Origin: an uncultured Synechococcus sp.
Lineage (GTDB): Bacteria; Cyanobacteriota; Cyanobacteriia; PCC-6307; Cyanobiaceae
Reading direction: 5' to 3'
Assembly: GCA_937975655.1 (NCBI GenBank)
Contig: CALJTZ010000353.1
Span: forward strand, 1 to 24,207
Length of the DNA stretch: 24,207 nt
Positions 1-7,120 of this stretch are shown here, one piece after another (position 1 is the stretch's first letter; each line of letters opens with the position of its first letter). The notes below the pieces were generated by a model. The model had not been told where the DNA came from and did no database searches. It saw nothing but the letters and a program-made list of their open reading frames with translations. Both the position numbers and the translations under genes were made by a program.

Positions 1-1
1 G

Positions 2-172
2 CGCATGCTGCGCCACAGCGCGTGGCTGGCCGAGCGCTGGACCGACCCGGCCTTCCCGGTGGCGTTCCCGTGGTTCGGCACGCCGAACCACTGGAGCCAG
101 CAGACGGTGGAGCTGCGCGAGCAGATCCGCACCATCCTCCAGACCCGCAAGGAGGACGAGCCCGCTTCTTGA
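2..172 (+). other. Open frame running into truncated clpC; ends at in-frame TGA
   Basis: The frame is open from the window edge to a TGA at 170-172. Residues from about position 109 (VELREQIRTILQTRKEDEPA) resemble the end of the ClpC middle domain, where cyanobacterial ClpC reads ELREQIR or similar before an acidic, Ala-rich linker. The ~36 codons before that (for example FPWFGTPNHWSQQT) do not look like ClpC, and I do not recognise them. So a junction lies near 105-112. The TGA is in the same frame as the ClpC part downstream (242-1318), with no other stop between them. It is either a nonsense mutation, a sequencing error, or the true end of an unrelated upstream gene that happens to resemble ClpC here. 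Confidence 0.45.
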
Positions 173-241
173 ACAGGCGAAGGGGCTGAAGGAGCTGCAG
201 CTCCGGCCCTGCCTGCCGAAGCTGCACTCGATGCCGATCGG

Positions 242-1318
242 ATGCCGATGGTCACCGAGGAGGACATCGCCCAGATCGTGGCCTCCTGGACGGGCGTTCC
301 TGTTCAGAAGCTCACCGAGAGCGAGTCGGCCAAGTTGCTGAACATGGAGGAGACCCTCCACCAGCGCCTGATCGGCCAGGACGAAGCCGTGAAAGCCGTG
401 TCCCGCGCCATCCGTCGGGCCAGGGTTGGTCTCAAGAACCCCAACCGTCCGATCGCCAGCTTCATCTTCTCCGGCCCCACCGGCGTGGGCAAAACTGAAC
501 TCACCAAATCACTGGCGGCCTACTTCTTCGGCAGCGAAGAGGCCATGATCCGCCTCGACATGTCGGAGTTCATGGAGCGCCACACGGTCAGCAAGCTGAT
601 CGGTTCGCCTCCGGGCTATGTGGGCTTCAATGAAGGTGGTCAGCTCACCGAAGCGGTGCGGCGCCGGCCCTACACCGTGGTGCTGTTCGACGAGATCGAA
701 AAGGCCCACCCCGACGTGTTCAACCTGCTGCTGCAGCTGCTGGAAGACGGTCGCCTGACCGACTCCAAAGGCCGCACGGTGGACTTCAAGAACACCCTGA
801 TCATCATGACCTCGAACATCGGTTCGAAGGTGATCGAGAAGGGCGGCGGTGGCCTCGGCTTCGAATTCTCCGGTAGCGATGCCGAGGAAACGAATTACAA
901 CCGCATTCGCTCCCTGGTGAACGAGGAGCTGAAGCAGTACTTCCGCCCTGAATTCCTCAACCGTCTCGACGAAATCATCGTCTTCCGTCAGCTCACCCGC
1001 GACGAGGTCAAGGAGATCGCCGAGATCATGCTCAAGGAGGTGTTCGGCCGCATGGGCGAGAAGGGGATTCATCTCTCCGTCACCGAAGCCTTCAAGGAGC
1101 GGCTGGTGGAAGAGGGGTACAACCCCAGCTACGGCGCCCGTCCGCTACGCCGCGCCGTGATGCGCCTCCTGGAAGACTCCCTGGCCGAGGAATTCCTCTC
1201 CGGCAGGCTTGGCGATGGGGACTCTGCGGTGGTGGATGTGGACGACAACAAACAGGTGGTGATCCGCAAAACCTCCGAGCCCGTGGCCATGCCGGCCCTG
1301 GCTGGAGCTGGGGCCTGA
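242..1318 (+). CDS. clpC: ClpC AAA+ chaperone, C-terminal part only (D2 module)
   Basis: ClpC is the HSP100 unfoldase that feeds substrates to the ClpP/R protease; the family is about 820-860 residues. Here 358 residues remain, holding the complete second AAA+ module: Walker A GPTGVGKT (78-85), pore loop GYVGFN (125-130), Walker B VVLFDE (146-151), sensor-1 MTSN, arginine-finger region FRPEFLNRLDE, and sensor-2 YGARPLRR. The N domain, D1 module and most of the middle domain are absent. The frame is open back to 173 (an acidic, Ala-rich linker typical of ClpC), so the ATG at 242 is merely the first good start, with no clear ribosome site. As it stands this is a fragment that could not form a normal two-ring unfoldase. 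A second intact clpC elsewhere, or an assembly break, is likely. Confidence 0.9.
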   Translation: MPMVTEEDIAQIVASWTGVPVQKLTESESAKLLNMEETLHQRLIGQDEAVKAVSRAIRRARVGLKNPNRPIASFIFSGPTGVGKTELTKSLAAYFFGSEEAMIRLDMSEFMERHTVSKLIGSPPGYVGFNEGGQLTEAVRRRPYTVVLFDEIEKAHPDVFNLLLQLLEDGRLTDSKGRTVDFKNTLIIMTSNIGSKVIEKGGGGLGFEFSGSDAEETNYNRIRSLVNEELKQYFRPEFLNRLDEIIVFRQLTRDEVKEIAEIMLKEVFGRMGEKGIHLSVTEAFKERLVEEGYNPSYGARPLRRAVMRLLEDSLAEEFLSGRLGDGDSAVVDVDDNKQVVIRKTSEPVAMPALAGAGA

Positions 1319-1360
1319 TCAAGGCCAAGCCCCAGGCCTTTCCCAACCTCCAATTCAAGA

Positions 1361-1389
1361 AGCCCAACGGTCAGCGTTGGGCTTTTTTT
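1361..1389 (+). terminator. Rho-independent terminator after clpC
   Basis: A perfect 9-bp stem, AGCCCAACG (1361-1369) with CGTTGGGCT (1375-1383), encloses a 5-nt loop. A run of seven T (1383-1389) follows and a short A-rich stretch precedes it. It lies 43 bases after the clpC stop and insulates the downstream two-component operon. Confidence 0.92.
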
Positions 1390-1472
1390 GTGCGTGCTCC
1401 GCACCGGCAGGGGAGAGCGCTTGATGGCCGCCAGTTCTGATCACACTGGCGGTGGAGCACTCCCGGTGAGTT

Positions 1473-2258
1473 GTGGCGGCAGGGCAGGACAAGACCTTCG
1501 ACTCCGCCTATCCCGGCTCCGTGCTGTGGTGGCTGGACGACGACATCGACCTCTGCCGGCAGATGGTGCCCCGCTTGCGCAGCAGCGGTTGGCAGGTGCG
1601 GACGTTCCATCGCTCCGAGCAAATGCTGGCCGCACTGCAGGAAGGCCGCCCCGATCTGCTGGTGCTCGATCAGCGACTGCCCGACCACCTCGGCACTGAG
1701 CTGCTGCACGATCTGCGCCGGGCAGGCCAGAGCTTTCCCGTGCTGATGCTCTCCGCCATGGGAGCCGCCGCTGATCGCATCCATGGCCTGGAACAAGGCG
1801 CCCAGGACTACCTGGTGAAACCCTTTCATGCCCGCGAAATGCTGCTGCGTTGCGAGCAGCTGTTGCGAATCAGCCAGCACCTGGCCGTGTCCCCCTCGCA
1901 GCAGGAACAGCAGATCGTGCTCGGGGAGGTGGCGTTTCGCCCCCACGAGGGTTCCCTGCGCAAGGCCGGAGCCCCCAGCGTGACGCTGAGTCGGGGGGAG
2001 CGGATCCTGTTGCTGGCCCTCTGCCGGGCCCCTGGCCGCGTGCTGACCCGCGAGCAACTGGCCCTGGCCAGTGGCAGCCTCACCCCGGTGAGCAGCAGCC
2101 GCAGCATCGACATGCGGCTGTCCAGGCTGCGGCGCCTGCTGGATCAGGCCTCCGGCGGATCCCTGCACATCGAAACCGTGCGGGCCCATGGCTATGCCCT
2201 GCGCATCGAAGCCGACGGCGACGGCGACGGCCATACCAACAAGGGGGCGCCCCCATGA
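1473..2258 (+). CDS. OmpR-family two-component response regulator
   Basis: This is a DNA-binding response regulator, 261 residues from a GTG start. The receiver domain (about 17-125) has the acidic pocket LDDD (21-24), the phospho-acceptor D66 in LLVLDQRLPD, S94 in LMLSAMG, and K116 in YLVKPF. The C-terminal half (about 147-247) is a winged helix of the OmpR/PhoB type, including ALCRAPGRVLTREQLA and SSRSIDMRLSRLRRLL. The first Met codons lie deep in the domain, so the GTG at 1473, with GGTGAG just upstream, is the best start. Its ATGA stop overlaps the kinase start, so the two are translationally coupled and should be a cognate pair. The signal is unknown; the glycosyltransferase next in the operon suggests a link to the cell envelope. 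Confidence 0.9.
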   Translation: MAAGQDKTFDSAYPGSVLWWLDDDIDLCRQMVPRLRSSGWQVRTFHRSEQMLAALQEGRPDLLVLDQRLPDHLGTELLHDLRRAGQSFPVLMLSAMGAAADRIHGLEQGAQDYLVKPFHAREMLLRCEQLLRISQHLAVSPSQQEQQIVLGEVAFRPHEGSLRKAGAPSVTLSRGERILLLALCRAPGRVLTREQLALASGSLTPVSSSRSIDMRLSRLRRLLDQASGGSLHIETVRAHGYALRIEADGDGDGHTNKGAPP

Positions 2259-3241
2259 AGCGGGCGATTCTGTTGAGTGGCCGTGACCGCCGCGAACTGC
2301 TGATCGCCTGCGCGATCGGCAGCAGCGCCGCCCTGCTGCTGTTGCTGCTGGCGCTGCTGATGCTGCAACGCAGTGGCCTGAACCTGGTGGCCACCAGCGG
2401 AGCGCTGCTGGTGGTGCTGGCGATCGTGCTGGGCGGGCTCGTGGGGGTTGGGGCCTTCCTGCAGCGGGAGCTGTGGCAACCGCTCAACCAGCTGCTCAAA
2501 GCCCTGCCCCGGCGGTCCAGCCAGGAGGTGAGCCTGGTGCTCGACGGCGGCATCGCTCCGCTCCAGCTGCTCTCCCACCGCATCAATGGCCTGCTGCATC
2601 AGATGCACAGCGCCGCGGCCAATCGGCAGCGCCAATTCGATGACCTGGCCCACGACATCCGGGGGCCCCTGACCCGGCTGTTGCTGCGGGTGGAGACCCT
2701 GCGGGAGCAGGACACCCATGACCCCGAGCTCGTGGCCGGCCTGGAAGCCGATCTCGAGGCCCTGGTGGCCCTGGATCAGGAGCTGGGGGAGATCGGCGAA
2801 GAAGGAATCAGCCCCCGCCCCCGCGAACGGCTGCCCCTGGAGCCGTTCTGCCGGGAGATCGCCAGAAGTTACGGGCCGCGGCTGGTGGTGGTGGAGATCC
2901 CGGCAACGGTCAGCGGCTGGGTGGATCGCCGCCTCCTGCAGCGCACCCTCCACAACCTGATCGAGAACGCCCTGGAACACGGAGGCGCACCGGTGCGGAT
3001 CACGGCGCATCCCAGCGGCCCTGGCACGGTGATCCAGCTGGATGACACGGGCAAGGCGGGGCTGGCCTCACCCCTGAGCGTTCCCCTGCTGCCGCCACCA
3101 CACCATGGGCTGGGATTGGCCATCGCCCGCAGTTTCTGCCGCAGCCATGGGGGCGAGCTGCAGGTGGGGGCCTCCCCCCAGGGTGGCTGGCAGGTGCAGC
3201 TGAGGCTGGGGCCTGCTCCCCCTCAGGAGCCCGGCCCGTGA
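2255..3241 (+). CDS. Membrane sensor histidine kinase with degenerate G1 box
   Basis: This is a 328-residue sensor kinase starting at the ATG that overlaps the regulator stop. Two membrane helices (about 15-37 and 45-68) flank a very short extracytoplasmic stretch, so it has essentially no periplasmic sensor domain and may sense within the membrane or through partners. A linker (about 70-125) leads to the H box LAHDIRGPLTRLL with phospho-acceptor H133. The ATPase domain has an N box LHNLIENALEHGG (N234, N238) and a G2 box HHGLGLAIARSFCRSHGG (G285, G287). The G1 box is unusual: the expected DxGxG is replaced by QLDDTGKAGL (about 261-270). Activity could still be retained. It is coupled to its regulator upstream and to the glycosyltransferase downstream (GTGA overlap). 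Confidence 0.9.
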   Translation: MKRAILLSGRDRRELLIACAIGSSAALLLLLLALLMLQRSGLNLVATSGALLVVLAIVLGGLVGVGAFLQRELWQPLNQLLKALPRRSSQEVSLVLDGGIAPLQLLSHRINGLLHQMHSAAANRQRQFDDLAHDIRGPLTRLLLRVETLREQDTHDPELVAGLEADLEALVALDQELGEIGEEGISPRPRERLPLEPFCREIARSYGPRLVVVEIPATVSGWVDRRLLQRTLHNLIENALEHGGAPVRITAHPSGPGTVIQLDDTGKAGLASPLSVPLLPPPHHGLGLAIARSFCRSHGGELQVGASPQGGWQVQLRLGPAPPQEPGP

Positions 3242-4335
3242 GCCATCCACCTGGGCCCGACACGGACCCCAACGCCCTTGAGCAGCTGGTGGCCCGCTGG
3301 CGCCAGGCGGGCGATCACTACGCCCATGGGCTCCTGAATCAGCCCATCCCCACAGACCCGGAGGAACGCGCCCGGGCCGTGGATCTGCTGCTGAACCTGG
3401 GCGCCTGGCCCCAGGCCCGTGCCCTGGTGCTCACCTGGCTACTGGAATGGCTGGCCGCTCTGCCAGAACGGGGCAAACCCGAACCCCGGCCAAGTGAGGC
3501 GCTGTGGCGCTGCCTGGCCAACGTGTGCGAGCGCAGCCACGACGGGCAGCTGCTGGAGCTGTTCTGGCAGGGCCTGGAGCAGTTGCGGCCGCAGGCGGTC
3601 CCCACGGGTGTGCTGCCCCTGGTTGGGGTGCCGATCCTCAATGGAGAGGAACATCTCCACAACCTGCTGGCCAGCCTGGACGTGCCGATTGAGGTGCTCG
3701 CGATCGTGGATCAGAGCGGTGGCCGCCACGACCCGCAGGCCCTGCAGCTGCGCCACACGTTGCGGCAGTTGGAACGGGAGGGCCGGCCCGGCATCGGCCA
3801 GATCCGCGTGGCCAGGCCGTTTGCCAATGCTGGGGTTGCAGCAGCCTGGAACCAGATCCTGCTCAGCTTTCCCGAGGCCGCCATGGCCCTGATCGTGAAC
3901 CACGACGTGGTGTTTCCCCCGGGGCTGCTCGCCGAGGTGCTGGCGCGGCTGAATCCCGATCAGCCGCAATACATGGCCCTGTTTCCGGGGGATCGCGCCT
4001 TCTCCGCCTTTGTACTCACGGCCCTGGCCTGGGATGCCGTGGGCCGCTTCGATGAGCGCTACTACCCCGCCTACTGCGAAGACCTCGACTACCGCGACCG
4101 CCTGCTGGCCACCCCCAGCGTGCAACGGCTTAACGGCAGCTTTGCCCATGGGCGGATGCTGGCCCACAACCCCCTGCAGAGCCGCACCCTGGCCGAGGAT
4201 CCCGGCCTGGCGCAGCAGAACAAGCGCAGCTTTCAACTGAACCGTCTCTGGTATTCCTTCCGGCGCCGCGGGCCGGGAAGTGCCTGGCTGGCCTCGGGCC
4301 TCTGGCGGCAGCGCTGGCTCGGGGAGTGGGACTGA
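3238..4335 (+). CDS. Family-2-like glycosyltransferase
   Basis: This 365-residue protein starts at a GTG that overlaps the kinase stop by four bases. Residues 1-120 form an alpha-helical N-terminal region without a recognised fold. The GT-A-like domain begins at LPLVGVPILNGEEHLHNLLASLD (about 126-148), followed by RPFANAGVAAAWNQ (193-206), a DxD-like site NHDVV (221-225) for metal and nucleotide sugar, and an acidic acceptor or catalytic motif YYPAYCEDLDYRDRL (275-289). There are no signal peptide or membrane helices, so it probably acts at the cytoplasmic face on a lipid- or protein-linked glycan. Donor and acceptor cannot be told from the sequence. It is co-translated with the two-component system and begins the glycan cassette that runs to about 9115. 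Confidence 0.8.
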   Translation: MSHPPGPDTDPNALEQLVARWRQAGDHYAHGLLNQPIPTDPEERARAVDLLLNLGAWPQARALVLTWLLEWLAALPERGKPEPRPSEALWRCLANVCERSHDGQLLELFWQGLEQLRPQAVPTGVLPLVGVPILNGEEHLHNLLASLDVPIEVLAIVDQSGGRHDPQALQLRHTLRQLEREGRPGIGQIRVARPFANAGVAAAWNQILLSFPEAAMALIVNHDVVFPPGLLAEVLARLNPDQPQYMALFPGDRAFSAFVLTALAWDAVGRFDERYYPAYCEDLDYRDRLLATPSVQRLNGSFAHGRMLAHNPLQSRTLAEDPGLAQQNKRSFQLNRLWYSFRRRGPGSAWLASGLWRQRWLGEWD

Positions 4336-4407
4336 GAGGGGGGTGGCAGCCGCCACGGCCGAGCGCCATGCATAGGCTCCGGCCATCGACAGCCTGGACA
4401 GAGGGCC

Positions 4408-5889
4408 ATGGCGGAGGGACAGCCCGATCCCAACCAATCGCAGTCCTGGTTGATGCAGGCCCAGTCAGTGCTGCAGCACCCTGACCAAGGTGGCGCCGCC
4501 AGCCGCCTGCGCCGGGCCCGCCAAGCCGTGACCCAGGCGCACAACCTGGGCCTCTCCTCTGGAGCCATCGAGCAGCTGGGTCTGGAGAGTGCCCTGCTGG
4601 CCCTGGGCCGCGCTCTGGAGACCACGGGCCTGAACCGGGCAGCCCAGCACTGCCGTGATCGGGCCGCCGCCAACCAGGCCATCGCCTCACTCCCGCCAAC
4701 ACACCTGGACGCACTGAATCGCTGGGTGTACCCCCGGTCCCTGCGTCGCTACCAACTGGACATCCTGGAGGGGCGGCCCCTGGAGCTGCAGCTGGATGGG
4801 AGCACCTATCAACTGCAGCACTGCCGGGCGGATGCCGATCGCAACCACCTGCTGCTGCAACGCCGCAACGACCAGAGCCTGTGGTGGTGGTCGTCCGGAG
4901 AATGCGGCGAGGGCTACCGGCTGTCAGCGCAACCGCTGCAACCCGCGCCACGGGCTGAAGCACAGCCGCGCTCTGGCCAGCGGGCGGTGGTGCGGGCCGG
5001 GAATGGCAACGTTGCCCACTTCCTCTGGAACGAGCTGGATCCCCTACTGCGAGTGCTAGCAACGGGCACCGGCCTGGAGCTGCTGCAGGACAACGACACC
5101 GTGCTGAACCTGGCCCAGCTGGAGGGGGTAACCCTGGTGGAACCCGAGCTACTCGCCCAGCGCCCCAGCGTGCGCTTGGGCAGCACGCTGGTGACGGCCC
5201 AGGCCCGCACCACGGTGATCGAGGCCCTGGCCAGGGAAGCGCCGCCAGCGCTGCCACCTGATCGGCCCCAACCCTTGATCCTGTTGGGCATCCGCGGACC
5301 AGGGCGGCGGGAGCTGCGCAATGAAGTGGCTTATTTCTGCGGCTTGATTGCGGCACTCACGCAACATTTTCAGCGGCCCTTGATCCTGCTGGATGGATTC
5401 ACCTATCAACACAACAATCGTGATCAACCGCAAGCGCGGCAGCGGGAGCAGGTCTGCACAACCCGGGTGCAGGAGATCCTGGAATCCTGCCCCCAGGCAC
5501 AACTGGAAATGCTCTCCGGACTGGAGTTTGCCGCCTGGATGCAGCGCACGGAAGGGGTGCGTTTTTATGTGACCCATGAGGGCACGATGCAACACAAGCT
5601 GGGCTGGCTGCAACCGCACATTCCAGGCCTCTGCCTGGTGGGATCCCCTCACGCAGACGCCATCGCCCGCTGGCATCGCCAACAAGTGGAAGGCGCAGGC
5701 CCGCTCACCACTCTGCCCACAGATCTCTATGCGCAGGATGAGGCACCAGCCAGCCTTCCCGAAGCGGAACACCACAATCTCCCTTTTGAGTTTGTGAACA
5801 TCGAACAGGCGATTAGCCTAACCATGGCCTTGATCAGATCCCAGCTGGAGATGCCCACGGCTGGCCCCACAGATCAACAGCAAGTCTAA
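4408..5889 (+). CDS. Putative glycosyltransferase with helical N-terminal region
   Basis: This 493-residue soluble protein has GAGG a few bases before its ATG. Residues 10-95 are helical and TPR-like. The C-terminal half carries motifs reminiscent of GT61-type or other GT-B glycosyltransferases: NGNVAHFLWNELDPLLRV (200-217) resembles the acceptor-side H..WN element, LILLGIRGPGRRELRNE lies about 290-306, and YVTHEGTMQHKLGWLQP (387-403) resembles the conserved late motif that contacts the nucleotide sugar. I cannot place it in a named family with certainty. Its position between a GT2-like enzyme and a pyruvyl transferase supports a role in building a surface polysaccharide. Base composition falls toward its 3' end. 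Confidence 0.6.
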   Translation: MAEGQPDPNQSQSWLMQAQSVLQHPDQGGAASRLRRARQAVTQAHNLGLSSGAIEQLGLESALLALGRALETTGLNRAAQHCRDRAAANQAIASLPPTHLDALNRWVYPRSLRRYQLDILEGRPLELQLDGSTYQLQHCRADADRNHLLLQRRNDQSLWWWSSGECGEGYRLSAQPLQPAPRAEAQPRSGQRAVVRAGNGNVAHFLWNELDPLLRVLATGTGLELLQDNDTVLNLAQLEGVTLVEPELLAQRPSVRLGSTLVTAQARTTVIEALAREAPPALPPDRPQPLILLGIRGPGRRELRNEVAYFCGLIAALTQHFQRPLILLDGFTYQHNNRDQPQARQREQVCTTRVQEILESCPQAQLEMLSGLEFAAWMQRTEGVRFYVTHEGTMQHKLGWLQPHIPGLCLVGSPHADAIARWHRQQVEGAGPLTTLPTDLYAQDEAPASLPEAEHHNLPFEFVNIEQAISLTMALIRSQLEMPTAGPTDQQQV

Positions 5890-5983
5890 CGCAAGCTTGG
5901 GGCAGCAGTGCGACAGAAAGCCATTGGCAACCAGTATCTTTTTAGGCTGAGATTTCGGAGGCAGGCAACAGGAGTTCAGGCTG

Positions 5984-7120
5984 ATGGCACCGCAATGGTT
6001 CTATATCTTTGGCTACTACGGATCAAAAAATGCCGGCGATGAGGCCTTTCGCCTGGCCTTTCAGCAGTTACTGCCCGCCAGTGCGGAATTGCGCTTTATC
6101 CGGCCATCGCAGCTCGCCGAGAATCGAACCCTGGCCAGCGAGATTGAGCAGGATGTGACGAGCGGACGCGCTCGTTTGATTGTAGGCGGTGGCGCCATCA
6201 TCGGCGAACCCTACTTCTGGGCCCACATCCCGGCCCGGACGCCCTTCCATATCGTCAGCGCCGACATTGGCTCCCAGGAGCACCTGCTGAGCAGCTACAC
6301 CCCCACCCTGGCGCAGATGCGCCAGTCCTGGATTCGCAGCGAAGCGGATGCCGTGCAGCTGCGCCGACTGACCCCTTCGGATCGCAGCATCCACTACCTG
6401 CCGGACATCGTTCATGCCCTAGGCGCCACTCCAGCCGAGCGACAAGCCATCAACGAACTGGATCCAAGTGTCCGCAACAAACAGCTGCACGAACGGATGG
6501 GAGAGCACTGCGAGAACACCATGCCCGCCGGCCAGCTCCGCAACAAGAATATGGCCATCTTTCTCTCCGATCACTACTACGATTACAAAACCATCCGCAG
6601 CTCATGCGTACTGGAAGGGATTGAACGAGAAGCCGCTGACAAGCTCTATCTCCGCAACCTAAGACTCGCCCTTGACGAGATCACGCCCTACTACAACCTC
6701 TACCTTTTCAGCCTGAGCTACTGGTACAACTCCATCGATGCCTACGTGGGATACAGACTGGCCAAAGCCTCCAACCATGCCCCTCTCTATAACCTCGTGT
6801 CCCATTACATGAAGCCGGAAACCATCATGGCACTAATGCCCTATTTTGATGCCGCCGTTTCGATGAAATTCCACGGCCTCATTTTCCCGATGACAGCCCA
6901 TGTACCCGTCATGAACCTGGGCAGCTCCAAGAAGAATCGCGACCTCGCCCAGCAGATGGGGCTGATCAGTGTGAAACCTGAGGAGCTCACCCGCGAGTCG
7001 TTCCTGGCAGCACTCAAACAGGTGGAATCCGTGGAATATGCCACCTCTTTAGCCGAAACACAACGGCTGGCCCGGGAAACGATCCACACCGCATTCAAAG
7101 TTCCGAACTTATGGGACTAG
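5984..7120 (+). CDS. Polysaccharide pyruvyl transferase family protein
   Basis: This 378-residue protein belongs to the CsaB/WcaK-type family, which transfers pyruvate from phosphoenolpyruvate to a sugar of a surface polymer to form a ketal. Typical elements are the N-terminal FGYYGSKNAGDEA (9-21), the glycine-rich LIVGGGAIIGEPYFW (65-79), and the diagnostic late motif SMKFHGLIFPMTAHVPVMNL (293-312) with H297. Length fits the family. AGGAG lies about 10 bases before the ATG. Its GC content is visibly lower than that of the housekeeping genes around it, which suggests horizontal acquisition with the glycan cassette. Its last 12 bases overlap the end of the convergent minus-strand gene. The substrate polymer is unknown. 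Confidence 0.85.
   Translation: MAPQWFYIFGYYGSKNAGDEAFRLAFQQLLPASAELRFIRPSQLAENRTLASEIEQDVTSGRARLIVGGGAIIGEPYFWAHIPARTPFHIVSADIGSQEHLLSSYTPTLAQMRQSWIRSEADAVQLRRLTPSDRSIHYLPDIVHALGATPAERQAINELDPSVRNKQLHERMGEHCENTMPAGQLRNKNMAIFLSDHYYDYKTIRSSCVLEGIEREAADKLYLRNLRLALDEITPYYNLYLFSLSYWYNSIDAYVGYRLAKASNHAPLYNLVSHYMKPETIMALMPYFDAAVSMKFHGLIFPMTAHVPVMNLGSSKKNRDLAQQMGLISVKPEELTRESFLAALKQVESVEYATSLAETQRLARETIHTAFKVPNLWD

Noticed and set aside
1371..2234. Long minus-strand frame of 287 codons opposite the response regulator
   Set aside because: It is Gln/His/Gly rich without domain character and lies opposite a gene with full receiver and winged-helix motifs; it is a high-GC shadow.
4336..4407. Terminator at the GTGGC/GCCAC hairpin after the GT2-like gene
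   Set aside because: No T run follows, and the next gene is close and in the same direction.
4130..5356. 408-codon minus-strand frame
   Set aside because: Pro/Gly/Arg/Ala-rich composition with no motifs, opposite two plausible plus-strand genes.
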